Source of the DNA: Brasenia schreberi
Lineage: Eukaryota > Streptophyta > Magnoliopsida > Nymphaeales > Cabombaceae
Direction of reading: 5' to 3'
NCBI GenBank assembly: GCA_036023115.1
Contig: JAYKKT010000091.1
Location: forward strand, 30,947,501 to 31,011,500
Length of the DNA: 64,000 bases
Part shown: positions 46,965 through 57,789 of the stretch, in pieces
How positions within the stretch are numbered: the first letter of the stretch is position 1
Layout: each line of letters starts with the position of its first letter
The notes under the pieces: generated by a model
Told to the model about the DNA's origin: nothing
The model's input: only the letters and a program-made list of their open reading frames with translations
The model's database searches: none
Position numbers and translations under genes: made by a program

Positions 46965-48471
46965 GTTCGTGGCATGCGTGCTCGCGCGCCCCCGTCATAC
47001 GGACAGCTTCAGCTTGTGTATCATACCCCAAGTCCTTGTAAATAAGCGTCTTTGTAAGGGTTGGGTGTGTCTATAAACCCGAGCCCCATGGTATGAACCT
47101 AGGTCTAGTTTGAGTCAAGCCTAGGTTAGGGTTAGTCCAAGTCCTAGGATGGTTTGGTCCTAGTGAGTCCAGTCGACCCGAGTCCTTGGTTCGGTTTGGG
47201 TCAGGTTGGGTCTAGGTGGTTAGACCCGGGGTAGGTCTAGGTCAGTTAGGTCCTAGCCTAAGTGGGTTCGGCCAGGACAAGGTTGGTTCGGGTGGTTAGG
47301 AGCCAGCCAGGACACTTGGAGCCTGACTGGGTGATGGTTAGAACCGGCCAGAACACTTGGTGCCTGGCCGGGCGTCAGTTAGGACAGGTGGCGTCCCTAG
47401 CTGGGTGCTAGGGACAGTGCACTAGGGCGGGAGTGGTTATGGCCCCTGTTGGGCATAACCACCCCCTTAAAAATAGGGGTGGTTGTCCCAAACGCCCAGG
47501 CCCTTCTTAAGGGTTGGGCCCTGCCTTGTTGTGAGGTGTTGAACCGAGTGTGTGCAGTAAGAAAGAGAGAGAGAGTGCAGAAAGAAGGGAGAGTGAAGAG
47601 GTGGACCGCATAGCAGCCAAAGCACGCAGGAGCCTAGCGCCACTGTCATTGCCGAGGGTCCTTCTTCCCGCCTTGAAGTCATCTCCTCTCAGCATCAGTC
47701 GGGCTTCCTTCCTCCTTCCATCACTTGTTGTTCGTGTGCCATCTTCGGTGGTTCACCTTCAGCCCCAACCAAAGGGCCCTTGCCCTTGACACCATCCTCT
47801 GACCTTCTGTCCTTCAGCCTTCAACTAAGCGCACTGCAGGACCCTAGGGGCGCAGCCATAGCGCCACAACATCAGTCGTGTGCACAGCAGTCCCCAGGGC
47901 ACGGCTACTTGCGCCGTAGCGTTCAGCAAGACGCCTCAGCAGGGTGTCGCGCGCCTCAAGATAGCCGAAGCCTCTCCTTGTTCCACAGGGTTTAGCAAGG
48001 CGCCTCAATAGGGTGTCGCGCGCCATAGAGCCGAAACCTCCCTTTGTCCCACAACAACTTCAGCAAGCATGGTACACCCACGCCCCGCCTCGTCAAGTGT
48101 CGAACGGTGCTTGTAGTCCAACGCAGCCTTCTTCCTTCAAGCCGGTCTTCATCCATCAATCGATTGGTGTTTTGGGAAGTTGTAAACCTCCCTTGACCTT
48201 AGCTAGGTGAATCCAGTGTGGGTTCAACCGAACCCTTAACTAGTGGATAGGAAACCCCGATCATAGCCGGGTGAACTGTTTTGGGCGTGTTGCTTGGTTT
48301 GAATTGAAGTGTTGTTTCATTCACTTAGTGTTCTTGTCTTAAGCTTTGCAATCAAGTTAAAGACCCTGTCTTGAACGGTATAAGTAGGCTGATAGAATCT
48401 GAAGGGATTCTAGCCATCACGGGTGTTGAAAAACTTTGAAAAAATTTCTTTCAAAAATTAATACCGTGACG
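46951..48471 (+). repeat. Chromovirus 3' LTR (1521 bp)
   Basis: Complete LTR from TGTCACGG to CCGTGACG, followed by target duplication GAGTC. It contains TATAAAC at 47072-47078 and a GC-rich downstream part (47560-48250) with repeated CAGCAAG(G/A)CGCCTCA phrases. It ends about 190 bp upstream of a host TATA box. Confidence 0.92.
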
Positions 48472-48476
48472 GAGTC

Positions 48477-48785
48477 TATCTTGAATTGGTCCAAAGCAGC
48501 TCCTCACTTGGAACTCACAAACCAAACCTTTTACGCTCACCGGTCGGCTTTGGTCGGGTTCGGGTCCAACGCGATCCACTTACGCCTTCATCGTTCCCGT
48601 CAAGAGAATGAACGGCTGATGTCTGAAAGTATCGTATCTCGGTTGACCGATTGAATAAAGGTGTATAAGAGCCCGTGGGGACGCGCCAGGTGAGTTCTTA
48701 ACAGCGTGCCGAAATTTGTGGGCCAAGAAGTTCCACGCTCTCTTTCGCCATTCCTCTTCTTCGCTTCTCCGATCTTCTCACCGAG
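48477..48785 (+). promoter_or_regulatory. Host promoter and leader exon with splice donor (putative)
   Basis: Between the chromovirus and the second hAT element the sequence has the look of a plant gene 5' end. It has TATAAG at 48664-48669, then about 100 bp of CT-rich leader (TTCGCCATTCCTCTTCTTCGC) ending CTCACCGAG. The splice donor GTACGATTC follows at 48786. The next 1.2 kb is T-rich with TTTTCGATC and TAGGGTTTTG phrases typical of plant leader introns. No ATG-initiated coding exon adjoins it. The next plus-strand gene is the malate dehydrogenase, so this may be its first exon. That link is inference. Confidence 0.45.
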
Positions 48786-50035
48786 GTACGATTCTCTCTT
48801 TTCGTCGGAATTCACCTGAGATCGGACCTTGTTTTTGGTTCCTTTTCGATCTTATTTGGTTTTCCTGTTTTGTAATTTTAGATCTTCATCGAGTTCTCGG
48901 AAATGAATGGTGTTCGAACTTCGATTCCATACCTCTCATTTCTAGGGTTTTGTTTCATGGAAAGAAATGAAATCTGTCTCGGGTTCTCTCTTTATGATTC
49001 GTCCTTTTCATGTTTCATTGCTGTCTAGAGAGAAACGAGTAATGATAGTTATATAGTTGCTTTTGATCAAAGGGATCCTTGGTTTATTGTACAGAAGGAG
49101 GGGAATAAGAGATTACATGGGGGTTGGGTCGTCCCCATTCTTGATTTTGAGTTGTAGACTGTAGATAATAGCGGAACTAATCTGTATCTTGATTTATTAT
49201 TTCCTAGTACTTTTTTCTCTTCTTCTTGTAGGGCTCAGTTCCGCATGTCAGTGAAATTGGCGTCCTAAGAGCCTCTATCATTGTTATGTCCCGCTTATGA
49301 AACTGGTGACCCCATATCCGATTTTGGGTGTTTTCCTTCTTTTTGCGAGTAGTTTGACTCGTTTTGGTTGTGTTGACAATACCCAAACACCCAGTTGTTC
49401 AGCAACATAGGGTGTCTCCTTGTTGAGATGAAATTTAAATAAGAATGCGCTTAGTTGAGAACTTGAGATCCGTTTGTGTCATTTTCGTCTACATTGGGTG
49501 CATCTCCACTGCCTTTTGGTAAACACTTACGTGTGGATGCTATTTAATTCAGCCTCCTCTTATTCGAAAGAACTACCTTTTCTGTTAAAGGTCACTTTTA
49601 ATATGTCATTATCTGCTATGTGGTACTCATTTGACAATACCCAAACACCCAGTTGTTCAGCAACATAGGGTGTCTCCTTGTTGAGATGAAATTTAAATAA
49701 GAATGCGCTTAGTTGAGAACTTGAGATCCGTTTGTGTCATTTTCGTCTACAATGGGTGCATTTCTCCACTGCCTTTTGGTAAACACTTATGTGTGGATGC
49801 TATTTGATTTTGCCTCCTCTTATTCGAAAGAACTACCTTTTTCTGTTAAAGGTCACTTTTAATATGTCATTATCTGCTATGTGGTACTCATTTTATGATG
49901 TAAGGTTGAGGCACTACTGAAGTTCATTGTACCTTTCTTTGCTATAGTTGAGGCTCATTGGTGCATCCATGACATCTTATGTTTTCTTCTCTCAATTAAC
50001 TTTTTTTGTCGTTCCTAAAATTCATGTTGCTATGC
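48786..50035 (+). other. Leader-intron-like sequence
   Basis: T-rich, non-coding, beginning with a GT donor. It contains the 258-bp tandem duplication listed separately and ends at the insertion site of the second hAT element (TSD CTTCAATC). Confidence 0.4.
49373..49892. repeat. Tandem duplication, 258-bp unit, two copies
   Basis: Copy 1 (49373-49630) and copy 2 (49631-49892) both begin TTGACAATACCCAAACACCC and end GTGGTACTCATTT. They differ by a few substitutions and single-base indels (for example CATCTCC against CATTTCTCC), so the duplication is fairly recent. Confidence 0.95.
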
Positions 50036-50372
50036 CTTCAATCCAGTGTTGTTCGACGCGTATCATATCGGGTATCATTTTGGTCCACGATACGGGCGTA
50101 TCGTATCATATCGTACTTTAATATAAAAAATAGTAAAAATCTTTAAAAAATCAGAAAAAATCCAAAAAAATCAGAAAAAAATTAGGAAAAAATTGATAAC
50201 TGCAAATATTTCATATAATGCAAAGTTAGTACATATTGATCATTCACCATTGAACAATTAAAAAAAATTATATATTTTGAAGCAAAAAATGAAATACATT
50301 TACATTTACATATTATAATGAAGATCATCAACTAAATAATCTATATTCTCCTTGTTGAAGATCCTCACCACC

Positions 50373-51483
50373 CAATGTTATCCATATCGCACCGTATCGT
50401 ATCGTGGAAAGCCATGATACGATACGGGTGATACACCAAAAAAAAATCAAATTCCTTTTTTCAAAAAAAAATCAATTTTTTTTTGCAGGTTTGTGGCCTC
50501 TCTTCACTTATCTCTAAGGCATCCTCCGGTATGCTTGTTTGGGATTGCAAGTCGTGCATGTAACATGTAAATTCAGGTTAGTTTATAAGAAATTTATTGA
50601 ATAAGAATAATTTATGAACAAATAAAAATTGTGACAAAATCATTTTCCTTTTTGTTGCCAACTTTTAGGTATATTTCTGCTACCAATTTCTAATTTCATG
50701 AAATCGCAAACAATGAAGAATAATTTCGTTGTCTCAGTTCATTGAGTGGGCATTTCACAACTTCACTATTTTAGGGTTCACATTACATGACTTTCATTGA
50801 GTTGAACATGATCAGCGTGTGTGAGGCTTAACTCAGTCTGTGAAGTGAGATCAGAAGTAATCAGATTACCTGATTTAACCCATAACATCCATCTATCATC
50901 CTTAAGTTTCAAACCACTTCAAGCATTAGTTAAAATGCTAGTTTCCAGTAAGAGAAAAAGATTATATGATCCAGTAACAATATCACATCATTGGTGTGTC
51001 ATAGACTCAATAATCAAAGAAATGGAGCTCATCGTTCTGCTCACATATGAAAATTAGCAAATGTGCCAACTACGTGTGCAAAGATAGCCATTTATTAATT
51101 TTGATATATTAGATGAGTGAATTATGGAAGATAACGAAGAAAAGGCACTCCTAACCGAAGAAACATTGCATGGATTAATTTGGAAGGAGCGCAACAACAT
51201 CATCAAGGAGATGAAGATTTTGATTTTGAAGCAGAAGGTGGTGAGAAACTTTGAATCTTCATCAAGGAAAAGATTAAAATTATTTAGTTAATGATCCTGA
51301 TTACAAATTTACAATATGTAAATGTAAATGTATTTCATTTTTTGCTTCAAAATATGTAATTTTTTTCAATTGTTTAATGGTGAATGACCAATATGTACTA
51401 AACTTTACATTATATGAATTCTTTGCAATTACCAGATTTTTCCTATTTTTTCCAGATTTTTTTAATTTTTTATATTTTTTCTT
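50373..51483 (+). mobile_element. Inverted, truncated hAT family segment inside copy 2
   Basis: It begins with a family right-end sequence, CAATGTTATCCATATCGC, with CGTATCG motifs. It runs into the transposase C-terminal acidic region and tail in plus orientation (about 51120-51300, including TTAGTTAATGATCCTGATTAC, the complement of the copy 1 sequence near 1540-1560). It stops about 100 bp short of a left terminus. It replaces the hATC end of copy 2, so it arose by insertion or rearrangement of a second family member in opposite orientation. Confidence 0.75.
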
Positions 51484-54254
51484 CTACAAGTTTCGCTTAG
51501 AACTCTTACTGCAAAATCTCTAAGGTTTGGGCAATCACTTCCAAACCTATTCCACCAAATATCTGTAGAAAAAGGCAAACATTAGGGACTTAATCCACAA
51601 TAATATAAGATTTAAAAAACTTAAATACGAAGATAAACAATTTACCTTGGCGCATATTAGTGCGGTTGCGAATTGCTATAGGCAAACCCATTAATTGAAG
51701 AGCATTATCATAGATCTCCATCTCTCAATGTATAGCATCTGCTCTACTCTCATCAGTGATTAATCTATATATACAATCAATGATACCTCGATTAACCTCA
51801 TCGTCCCTTTTGAAACTTGATGAGTACCTGAATATGTTGGGTTTAAATAATATGTTGTTGCATGAATAGGCTGATGCAATTGTTTGTTCCATCTATGTAT
51901 GTCACACGGGTGCGAGTGCGGGTGCGGGATACGGCAAATTTCAAAAATTTTGGGTGTGGCGACACGGCTAGGGTATATAATATTATATATTATATATAAT
52001 ATTTAAGCTACATAAATCAATCATAATACAACTAGTATTTGCTAATTTTGAGTGCACGTAGGTATCAATTAGCAAGTTCCCTCATAATGATCTGAAACCT
52101 AGAATGATTTTACGAGCTACAAAATATCCAAGTTATGGGTTCAAAGAGTTTCCAGATCTTTTGTAGGATATAGCATATACTAGTATTTGTGCTAGGATTC
52201 ACTACTGATGGCATACTCTTGTGTTCTATTTATCTGGCAATGTTCCTGGTCTTCAAATGTGTTTAGTGACAGAGATTATTCTGTGCAAAGGCATACATAT
52301 TGGAGTCAAGAATTCAATCAGATTGAGTAATAAGAAACCAATTGTCCGCACCCAAAATCATTCAAGCTAATATTGTATACAGCTACAATAGCAAGTACAC
52401 AACTTTATATTAAAGCAAAACACATAAATGGTAAACAACTACTAATTTCATCATAATATACAAATCAATCTTCATTATCATACCCATTTATGCGTGAGTT
52501 ACAAAAAAAAAGTTTTGCATTTTTTTTGGCCATGTCGCACCGACACGGTGTCGGTGTCGTACCAGTGTCGAGGTCGACACTCCACCCCTTAGAAGTGTCT
52601 ATGTGACTTAGCCATCTATTATCTATAATTTTCTACACGGGCACATAATCTTTCTTTTTTCTATTAAAATTATTTTTAATGGCTTCTTTTGCCCTATCCA
52701 TAGCTTCATAAAGGTAGCCTCGCTATCAACCAATCTCAAAATCTTCACTAAATGACATATAATCCTCAATAGTCTAACACATGCATTCGAAAATGTACTC
52801 CTAAAGACTGTCTCTGAAATCTCATTTAACTTTCTGTTTCTTCTATTTTGAGGCAATTCTGCAAATTGTTGTCATTCATCTGAAGAGAACATTTTCTTCA
52901 AGGCTTGCTTCTGTCTCATAATACTACAGATAAGAAATTAGTTGCAAATCGAGTTGCATCTGTACGAAGAAGCTCTGCACCATCTGTATATCTCCTCATC
53001 ATAAACAATACAAAGGCATGGTTGTAGATAAATTTGGTGATATCTTAGTAACACTTAGTTATTGCCTTTATCTCATCTAGCTCACCAATATCCTCAAGGA
53101 TGAGATATAAACAATTGGTTCCATATGGTGTCCAATAGAAAGTCCGATAAGTATCTGCTAACTCCTTCCCAATTACTTTATAGTTAGTTGCATTATCTGT
53201 AATCAATTGGACTACATTCTCTAGCCCAACCTCGCATATCATCTTATTAAACTCTTGCCTTAGGATCTCTGCAGTGTGCCTCTCCTTAGACATGTCTAGA
53301 GATCTCAAAAACATAAGCCCTTTATGACACTAGATAAGAAAGTTTAACAAGGTCCTTCCTCACCTATTTGTTCATCCGTCTGCTATGATAGTGCATCCTG
53401 TTTCCTTCCATGACTCTCTCAAAGTCGAACAATATTCTTGCACTTTTATGACGGTCTTATCTAATATATTTCCTCTCAACTTCTGATAAGAGGGCATCTT
53501 TTATCCTAGATCAATATTAGCAATTATATCTGTCGTTGCTTGAAAATTAAAATTGTTTGCTACATTAAATAGAATGTAAGCATCATAAAACCATATGCCC
53601 ACTGTAAGGTCTGCCTGATTATGCAGTTATTTTAAAACCATAGCAGCAGTTGTTTTGAAACCATAGCAGCACAAATTTCAGGTTGAGCACCAGGTGAAGT
53701 GTATGGGGGGGAAATGAATGTATGCTAGAAGCACCTCTTCCTCTACTTCTTCCTGGGCTTCCTTTTCTACCATTTCCACTTGTAAAATCTTCAACAACCC
53801 TCTTTCTCCTGTTTGGTGGTCGAGAACTACTACCAATCTTTGTTTTAGCATCTTAAGGAATACTATTAGTCAATCCAATAGCATCATCATCTTCTTCAAA
53901 CATCCCTAAATCATCCTTTTGTTGGCTCCTCTCTTGTATGCTCTCAATCATCTGAAGACATTGTCATTTAATGCCTTCTGGCAAACTTCTAACTCTACCC
54001 GTGTAAGGAGCAACTTCTTTCCTATTCCCTGCTAGGTGGTGTTTCAATCATGAAATTCCATCACTAACCACCTTCTCACAAAACAAACATCTGATCTTTA
54101 ATCTGGAACCCTCAACTGCTTTATCCCACTGCCATACCGGATCATCAGACAAAGATTGAGAGTCTCTAACACCCCTTCCTGCCATCTGAATTGAGCATTT
54201 CAATTCAATAAAAAAATCTGAAAATAAAAGCACTTCATAAATCCCCAATAACAC
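51484..54254 (-). pseudogene. hAT transposase with BED finger, decayed (copy 2)
   Basis: On the minus strand, MAGRGVRDSQSLSDDPVWQW (from about 54188) leads into a BED zinc finger with CLFCEK and, after a stop, LKHHLAG. The DUF659 / RNase-H-like part has LRSLDMSKERHTAEILRQEF and VVQLITDNATNYKVI (53120-53310) and LILEDIGELDEI. The middle region has ETVFRSTFSNACVRLLRI (52740-52800). The hATC dimerisation part starts DIWWNRFGSDCPNLRDF (about 51510-51570) and is cut at SETC by the inverted segment. This copy keeps the BED finger that copy 1 has lost, but lacks the end of hATC. Stops replace the Arg before LKHH and other codons. Confidence 0.87.
51897..52611. mobile_element. Nested non-autonomous hAT-like element (715 bp)
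   Basis: Inserted in hAT copy 2 and flanked by the perfect 8-bp target-site duplication CCATCTAT (51889-51896 and 52612-52619). The empty site is seen in copy 1 near 2405-2425. The ends are imperfect inverted repeats: GTATGTCACACG and (reverse complement of the right) CTAAGTCACATA. Just inside lie GGGTGCG/GTGTCGG-type repeats. No coding region. Confidence 0.85.
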
Positions 54255-54683
54255 TCAATTAGAGTGTCTCCTACTTCATGATTGCAATAAAAATCATATC
54301 CACACTTAATAACTTCAAATTTTATCATTCAAAAAAAGAAAAATGCAAACACCAAAAAAAAATAACAAATACAAAGAATTTTTTTTCAAAAAACATTCAA
54401 AATATGCCACAATCCGAGTTAAGAGACTTGCATGGACACCGTAGAGCATTTTTTTGAGAGCCTTAGAACACCAAGGAGGAAGAGAACCACCGGAAGAAGG
54501 CTTGAGCTGTTGTGAAAAAACCTCAGAAACCCGCAAAAATGCAGGTTTTTGTTCGGCTAGGGACCCTTTATATGGGTCCGTGGGCGTATCGTGTGATACG
54601 GCCCGTATCGCACGATAACCTATATCTTGTGATACAACAACCACGATACGATATGGTGAGATACGGCTAATACTGCTTCAATC

Positions 54684-55806
54684 TGCTTTTTTTTTCTTCT
54701 GTTAAAGTACAATAGTCTTACATCCATGTCTTACATCCATGTTATCTTATGTGTAGATTGAAGTGTTTCTCACGAATCAAAGTCTAGATAAGTTTAGGGC
54801 TTAGCCCTATGCACTGTCTCTTCTGTCTGAATTTTATGTTTGGCACTATTCTTCGGCTTGATGGAAGATGCCCCCTCTTAGTTATATGTATTGCAATAAT
54901 TTTTTTTCCAACTTTTCCTCTTTTTTTGTCTATCAAGTGAAATATGTTAGGTTGTAAAAGCACAATCGAGGATAACTTATCATTAACCAAGGAAGACCAT
55001 GATGCCTATGTGTGATGTTCATGACGCATGCTATGTCCTATAGAGATCAGATGAGAAAAGAGAGAAGATAAAATCATAAATGAGTGAAGTGGAGAGGAAA
55101 CACTGAATGCAACTGTTCCTCATTCACTTACTGACTGTACCACCTACTCCTAAGTGCCACAGGGCACCTAGTTCTTTCATGGTGTTTAAAGTCATGGTTG
55201 CTCATTCTCCTATGCATCTCTTTGATCTCCATGCATTTACGCATGGTTTTTAGGTGTGCCATTGATTTGAGACCATTTCCAAATTCATGATGGCCATGAG
55301 ACCGTTCTCCGCAAGTAAGCTTTTGTGGGTTGGACTAAGCGTAGGGCTCCATAGTGTCTGTGAATCCTTCTTGGGCGAAGCCAGTCAAAATGAATCACAT
55401 CTTGTGTCTTTTTTTCTTGTTTTCGATCCCCAACAATATTTTCATGTGCTTTTCCTGTTCCCGGCTTACATGTGATTTTTCAATCTCTAACTAATTATAT
55501 TGATGTTATGAGTGTTCTGTTGATGGATCAAATGTTCTTAAGAATTAACCTTTCTGCATTGTTGTTGAAACTAATTCAAGTTTGGGGATAGGAAAGGTTC
55601 TAGAAGCATTGGCATGACTGTTATATGCCTATCGGCATTAGCCCATGAAAACCTTTTCTGACAATATATGACATGAAGCTCATGAACCGATCAGATTAGG
55701 TTAAACCAAAATCATGAACATAAACGCCTCAGTTCCACCTCACATGGATGGAAACATGGTACGCTTGGGCGGTGTACTTGGAGTATGGGCCTGACAGTTT
55801 TGTAAG
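54684..55806. other. Non-coding, nothing recognised
   Basis: T-rich sequence with short random frames only. If the leader-intron idea is right, this is intron. Confidence 0.4.
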
Positions 55807-56076
55807 CTATGTTGCATGGATACGGGTACGGTACCCGGTACGGGTACATGTATGGGGTACACAATTTTTTAAAAAACTAAGGTACGGGTATGTCACTATT
55901 AAAAAATATAATAATAAAATAAATTTACATAAATAAATATATATATATATATACAAAATTATATAGAGCATTCTATATTTTAAAGAGCATTCTATTGTTT
56001 GAGAATAATTTTATTCTAACTATGATAATGTCATACTCTTCTTCAAAGTAAGGACAATTAAACAACAAACACATAC

Positions 56077-56179
56077 CAGAAGTCGTCAATTTTATGCACA
56101 ACATTTTGAGATCCAATATGTGTAGCATAAAAGGCGATCCCCATCATTGCAGTGCTTAACATAAGAGAATCAAGAGTCC
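56077..56179 (-). other. Exon-like segment, unrecognised
   Basis: On the minus strand a 103-nt open segment is bounded by a good acceptor (AAATGATGCAG) and a good donor (GTATGTGTTTG). It reads TLDSLMLSTAMMGIAFYATH and then continues with IGSQNVVHKIDDFW. The central part looks like a membrane segment. I could not assign a family. It may be a second captured exon of the surrounding element. Confidence 0.35.
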
Positions 56180-57400
56180 CTGCATCATTTCAAGAATAAC
56201 ATAAATCTGAATAATGAAGTCAAAACAACATATAAGCAAGACCAACATATGCAAAAAGAAGTAATCGAGAAATAGAGACCTTTGTCAATCACATATTGCA
56301 CTTGGTGAGAATCAAATCAGAAAATAAATTTCCACAAAAGATTGCACTTGACTAGTAAATTTTTCTATACAGAATTAGTCATTTACTTTTATCTATATCT
56401 GAATTACTTTAGGGTTTCATCATTCTAACATTAACAGGCAATCAAATATGTTCTTTACCTTTTAACAAAATCAGAGACCACTCACCCTAATACTATTGAA
56501 CAAAATGGTACGGGCAAGAGCATACACATCAACTTAGTAACACTAGGTGCAGATTTAGGCTATGGGGTGAGCTCTTGTCAAGCAAAAACATATTGTCAAT
56601 ATGTTACAACTTCAAGCCAAACTATGTGTCACAAGTGCACATGGCAAATGATTTAGAGAAGCCTTACAACACCCATTAGAGGAGGGGGTGGGTTAAAATT
56701 AACTGCCATGGACCGGCAAAAGGGCAACCTGCTTGGCATCAGTCTCCAATGTAGAGCACATAAGATGGGAATCATTTTCCCACGAGGTTTTCAGCTATTA
56801 ATCAATTAGCTTAATCAGCTATGTCGGCCTCCCTTTTGTACTAAAAATAAAAAAAAAATTCTAAGGCAAAAAAGGAAAGAGGCTTTCTTGTTGTAATACA
56901 ACGTTTTATTTGGTAATCATTCATGAACTGTTTGTGGGATCTTAAGGTGACTGCTTCAAGCATGTAATTCTGGTGTGTAAAACAGTGACTCACGGAATGT
57001 TGTGCTCATTCCTTATCTATTCAATGAATAAGAATATAAAACTATTTCGATAAAAACGAATATGGTCTTCAAAAGCAAGTCCACTATCAACATTTTTTTC
57101 AAAAGTCCGCTTGAACAGTATTTTTAGTAGAAAACCCTTTTTTTAAAGGATAATGAACAATGTAGATAATATGATAAGTTTCAAAAGCCCGCCATGTCCA
57201 TCCAGAAAAAACGAAACAGGCAGTTTAGAACCATCGGTTTCTCTTTACATGAAGCTGGCCATGTCCAGTGTTTGGGCTGAAGTACTTTCTCTTTGATTTC
57301 CTTCACTGTATGACCTAGTAAAAACCTATTGAACTGAAACACCGAGAAACGACACTCCAGGCACACAGTCACACACAGTGGAGAGAGAAAGAGGGAGAGG

Positions 57401-57478
57401 ATGGAAGAAGGTCTATCAGAGGTTTGTATGAAGGGAGGAGCCAAGTGTGGGAGGTGGAACCCTATGGCAGAGCAGGTA
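57401..57478 (+). pseudogene. WOX5-like: WOX5-like homeobox gene fragment (exon 1 start)
   Basis: An ATG with a CT/GA-rich leader upstream is followed by codons for MEEGLSEV and then KGGAKCGRWNPMAEQV. KCGRWNPT.EQ is the signature start of the homeodomain in WUSCHEL-clade WOX5 / QHB proteins, which act in the root quiescent centre. After EQV the similarity ends abruptly at GTAAATGAG: the expected homeodomain helices (LF.AGLRTP, FYWFQNHK) are absent, and the frame runs on to a TAG about 30 codons later. The fragment is enclosed by the inverted repeats at 55807 and 57789, so it is most likely a transposon-captured piece, including part of the 5' leader, and not a working gene. Confidence 0.65.
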
Positions 57479-57587
57479 AATGAGAGAATACTTACGTGCA
57501 GTCTTCAAGATGAGCTGAGGAGAGAGACGCACGCAGGTGAGGTGAGATTTGGGGATTAGGGTACCTTCCTTTTATAGTGTACATTTT

Positions 57588-57627
57588 GAATCGGGTTGAC
57601 CCATATCTGTATGGGTCAACCCGATTC
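57588..57627. repeat. Perfect 18-bp inverted repeat (hairpin)
   Basis: Arms GAATCGGGTTGACCCATA and its exact complement are separated by TCTG, in the right subterminal region of the gene-capturing element. It has no T tail, so there is no reason to call it a terminator. Confidence 0.95.
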
Positions 57628-57789
57628 ATTCACGTACCCAATCTTAGGTACGCGTACCGGTATATGCATAGCGTACTAGTACGTCAATCGTGATATGAGT
57701 ACGTATCAGACGTACCCATACACATACCCGTACCCGGTACGTACTGGATATGGGTATGGGGCCCAAAAGGGCGTACCCGTGCAACATAG

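Larger units (their letters stand above)
43380..48471 (+). mobile_element. Chromovirus-type Gypsy retrotransposon, internally deleted
   Basis: LTRs begin TGTCACGGATGTAAG at 43380 and 46951. The 3' LTR ends CCGTGACG at 48471, an inverted match to its start. Perfect 5-bp target-site duplication GAGTC flanks the element (43375-43379 and 48472-48476). The 5' LTR matches the 3' LTR for only about 480 bp and then jumps straight into pol near 43860. The rest of the LTR, the primer site, gag and protease are therefore deleted. A polypurine tract, AGGGGAGAGT (46941-46950), precedes the 3' LTR. A C-terminal chromodomain identifies the chromovirus branch. Confidence 0.93.
50044..54675 (-). mobile_element. 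hAT DNA transposon, copy 2 (with internal insertions)
   Basis: The left end CAGTGTTGTTCG and right end (reverse complement CAGTATTAGCCG) are flanked by the perfect 8-bp target-site duplication CTTCAATC (50036-50043 and 54676-54683). It is the same family as 1249-4333, with the same CGTATCG-rich subterminal regions and collinear transposase. The extra length comes from an inverted family segment (50373-51483) and a separate inserted element (51897-52611). Confidence 0.93.
55807..57789. mobile_element. TIR element of about 2 kb carrying host gene fragments
   Basis: The left end CTATGTTGCATGGATACGGGTACG and right end (reverse complement CTATGTTGCACGGGTACG) are good inverted repeats. They are followed inside by GGTACC/GTACCCG-rich repeats (55817-55895 and 57640-57780). 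No clear target-site duplication remains (TTTGTAAG against GTGAGAAG). No transposase was seen. The interior contains a WOX5-like exon start on plus and an exon-like segment on minus, which suggests a Pack-type (gene-capturing) non-autonomous element, probably hAT-like. Confidence 0.7.

Noticed and set aside
57588..57627. Transcription terminator or microRNA precursor
   Set aside because: The hairpin is too short and too perfect for a plant microRNA precursor, has no T tail, and sits in a transposon end.
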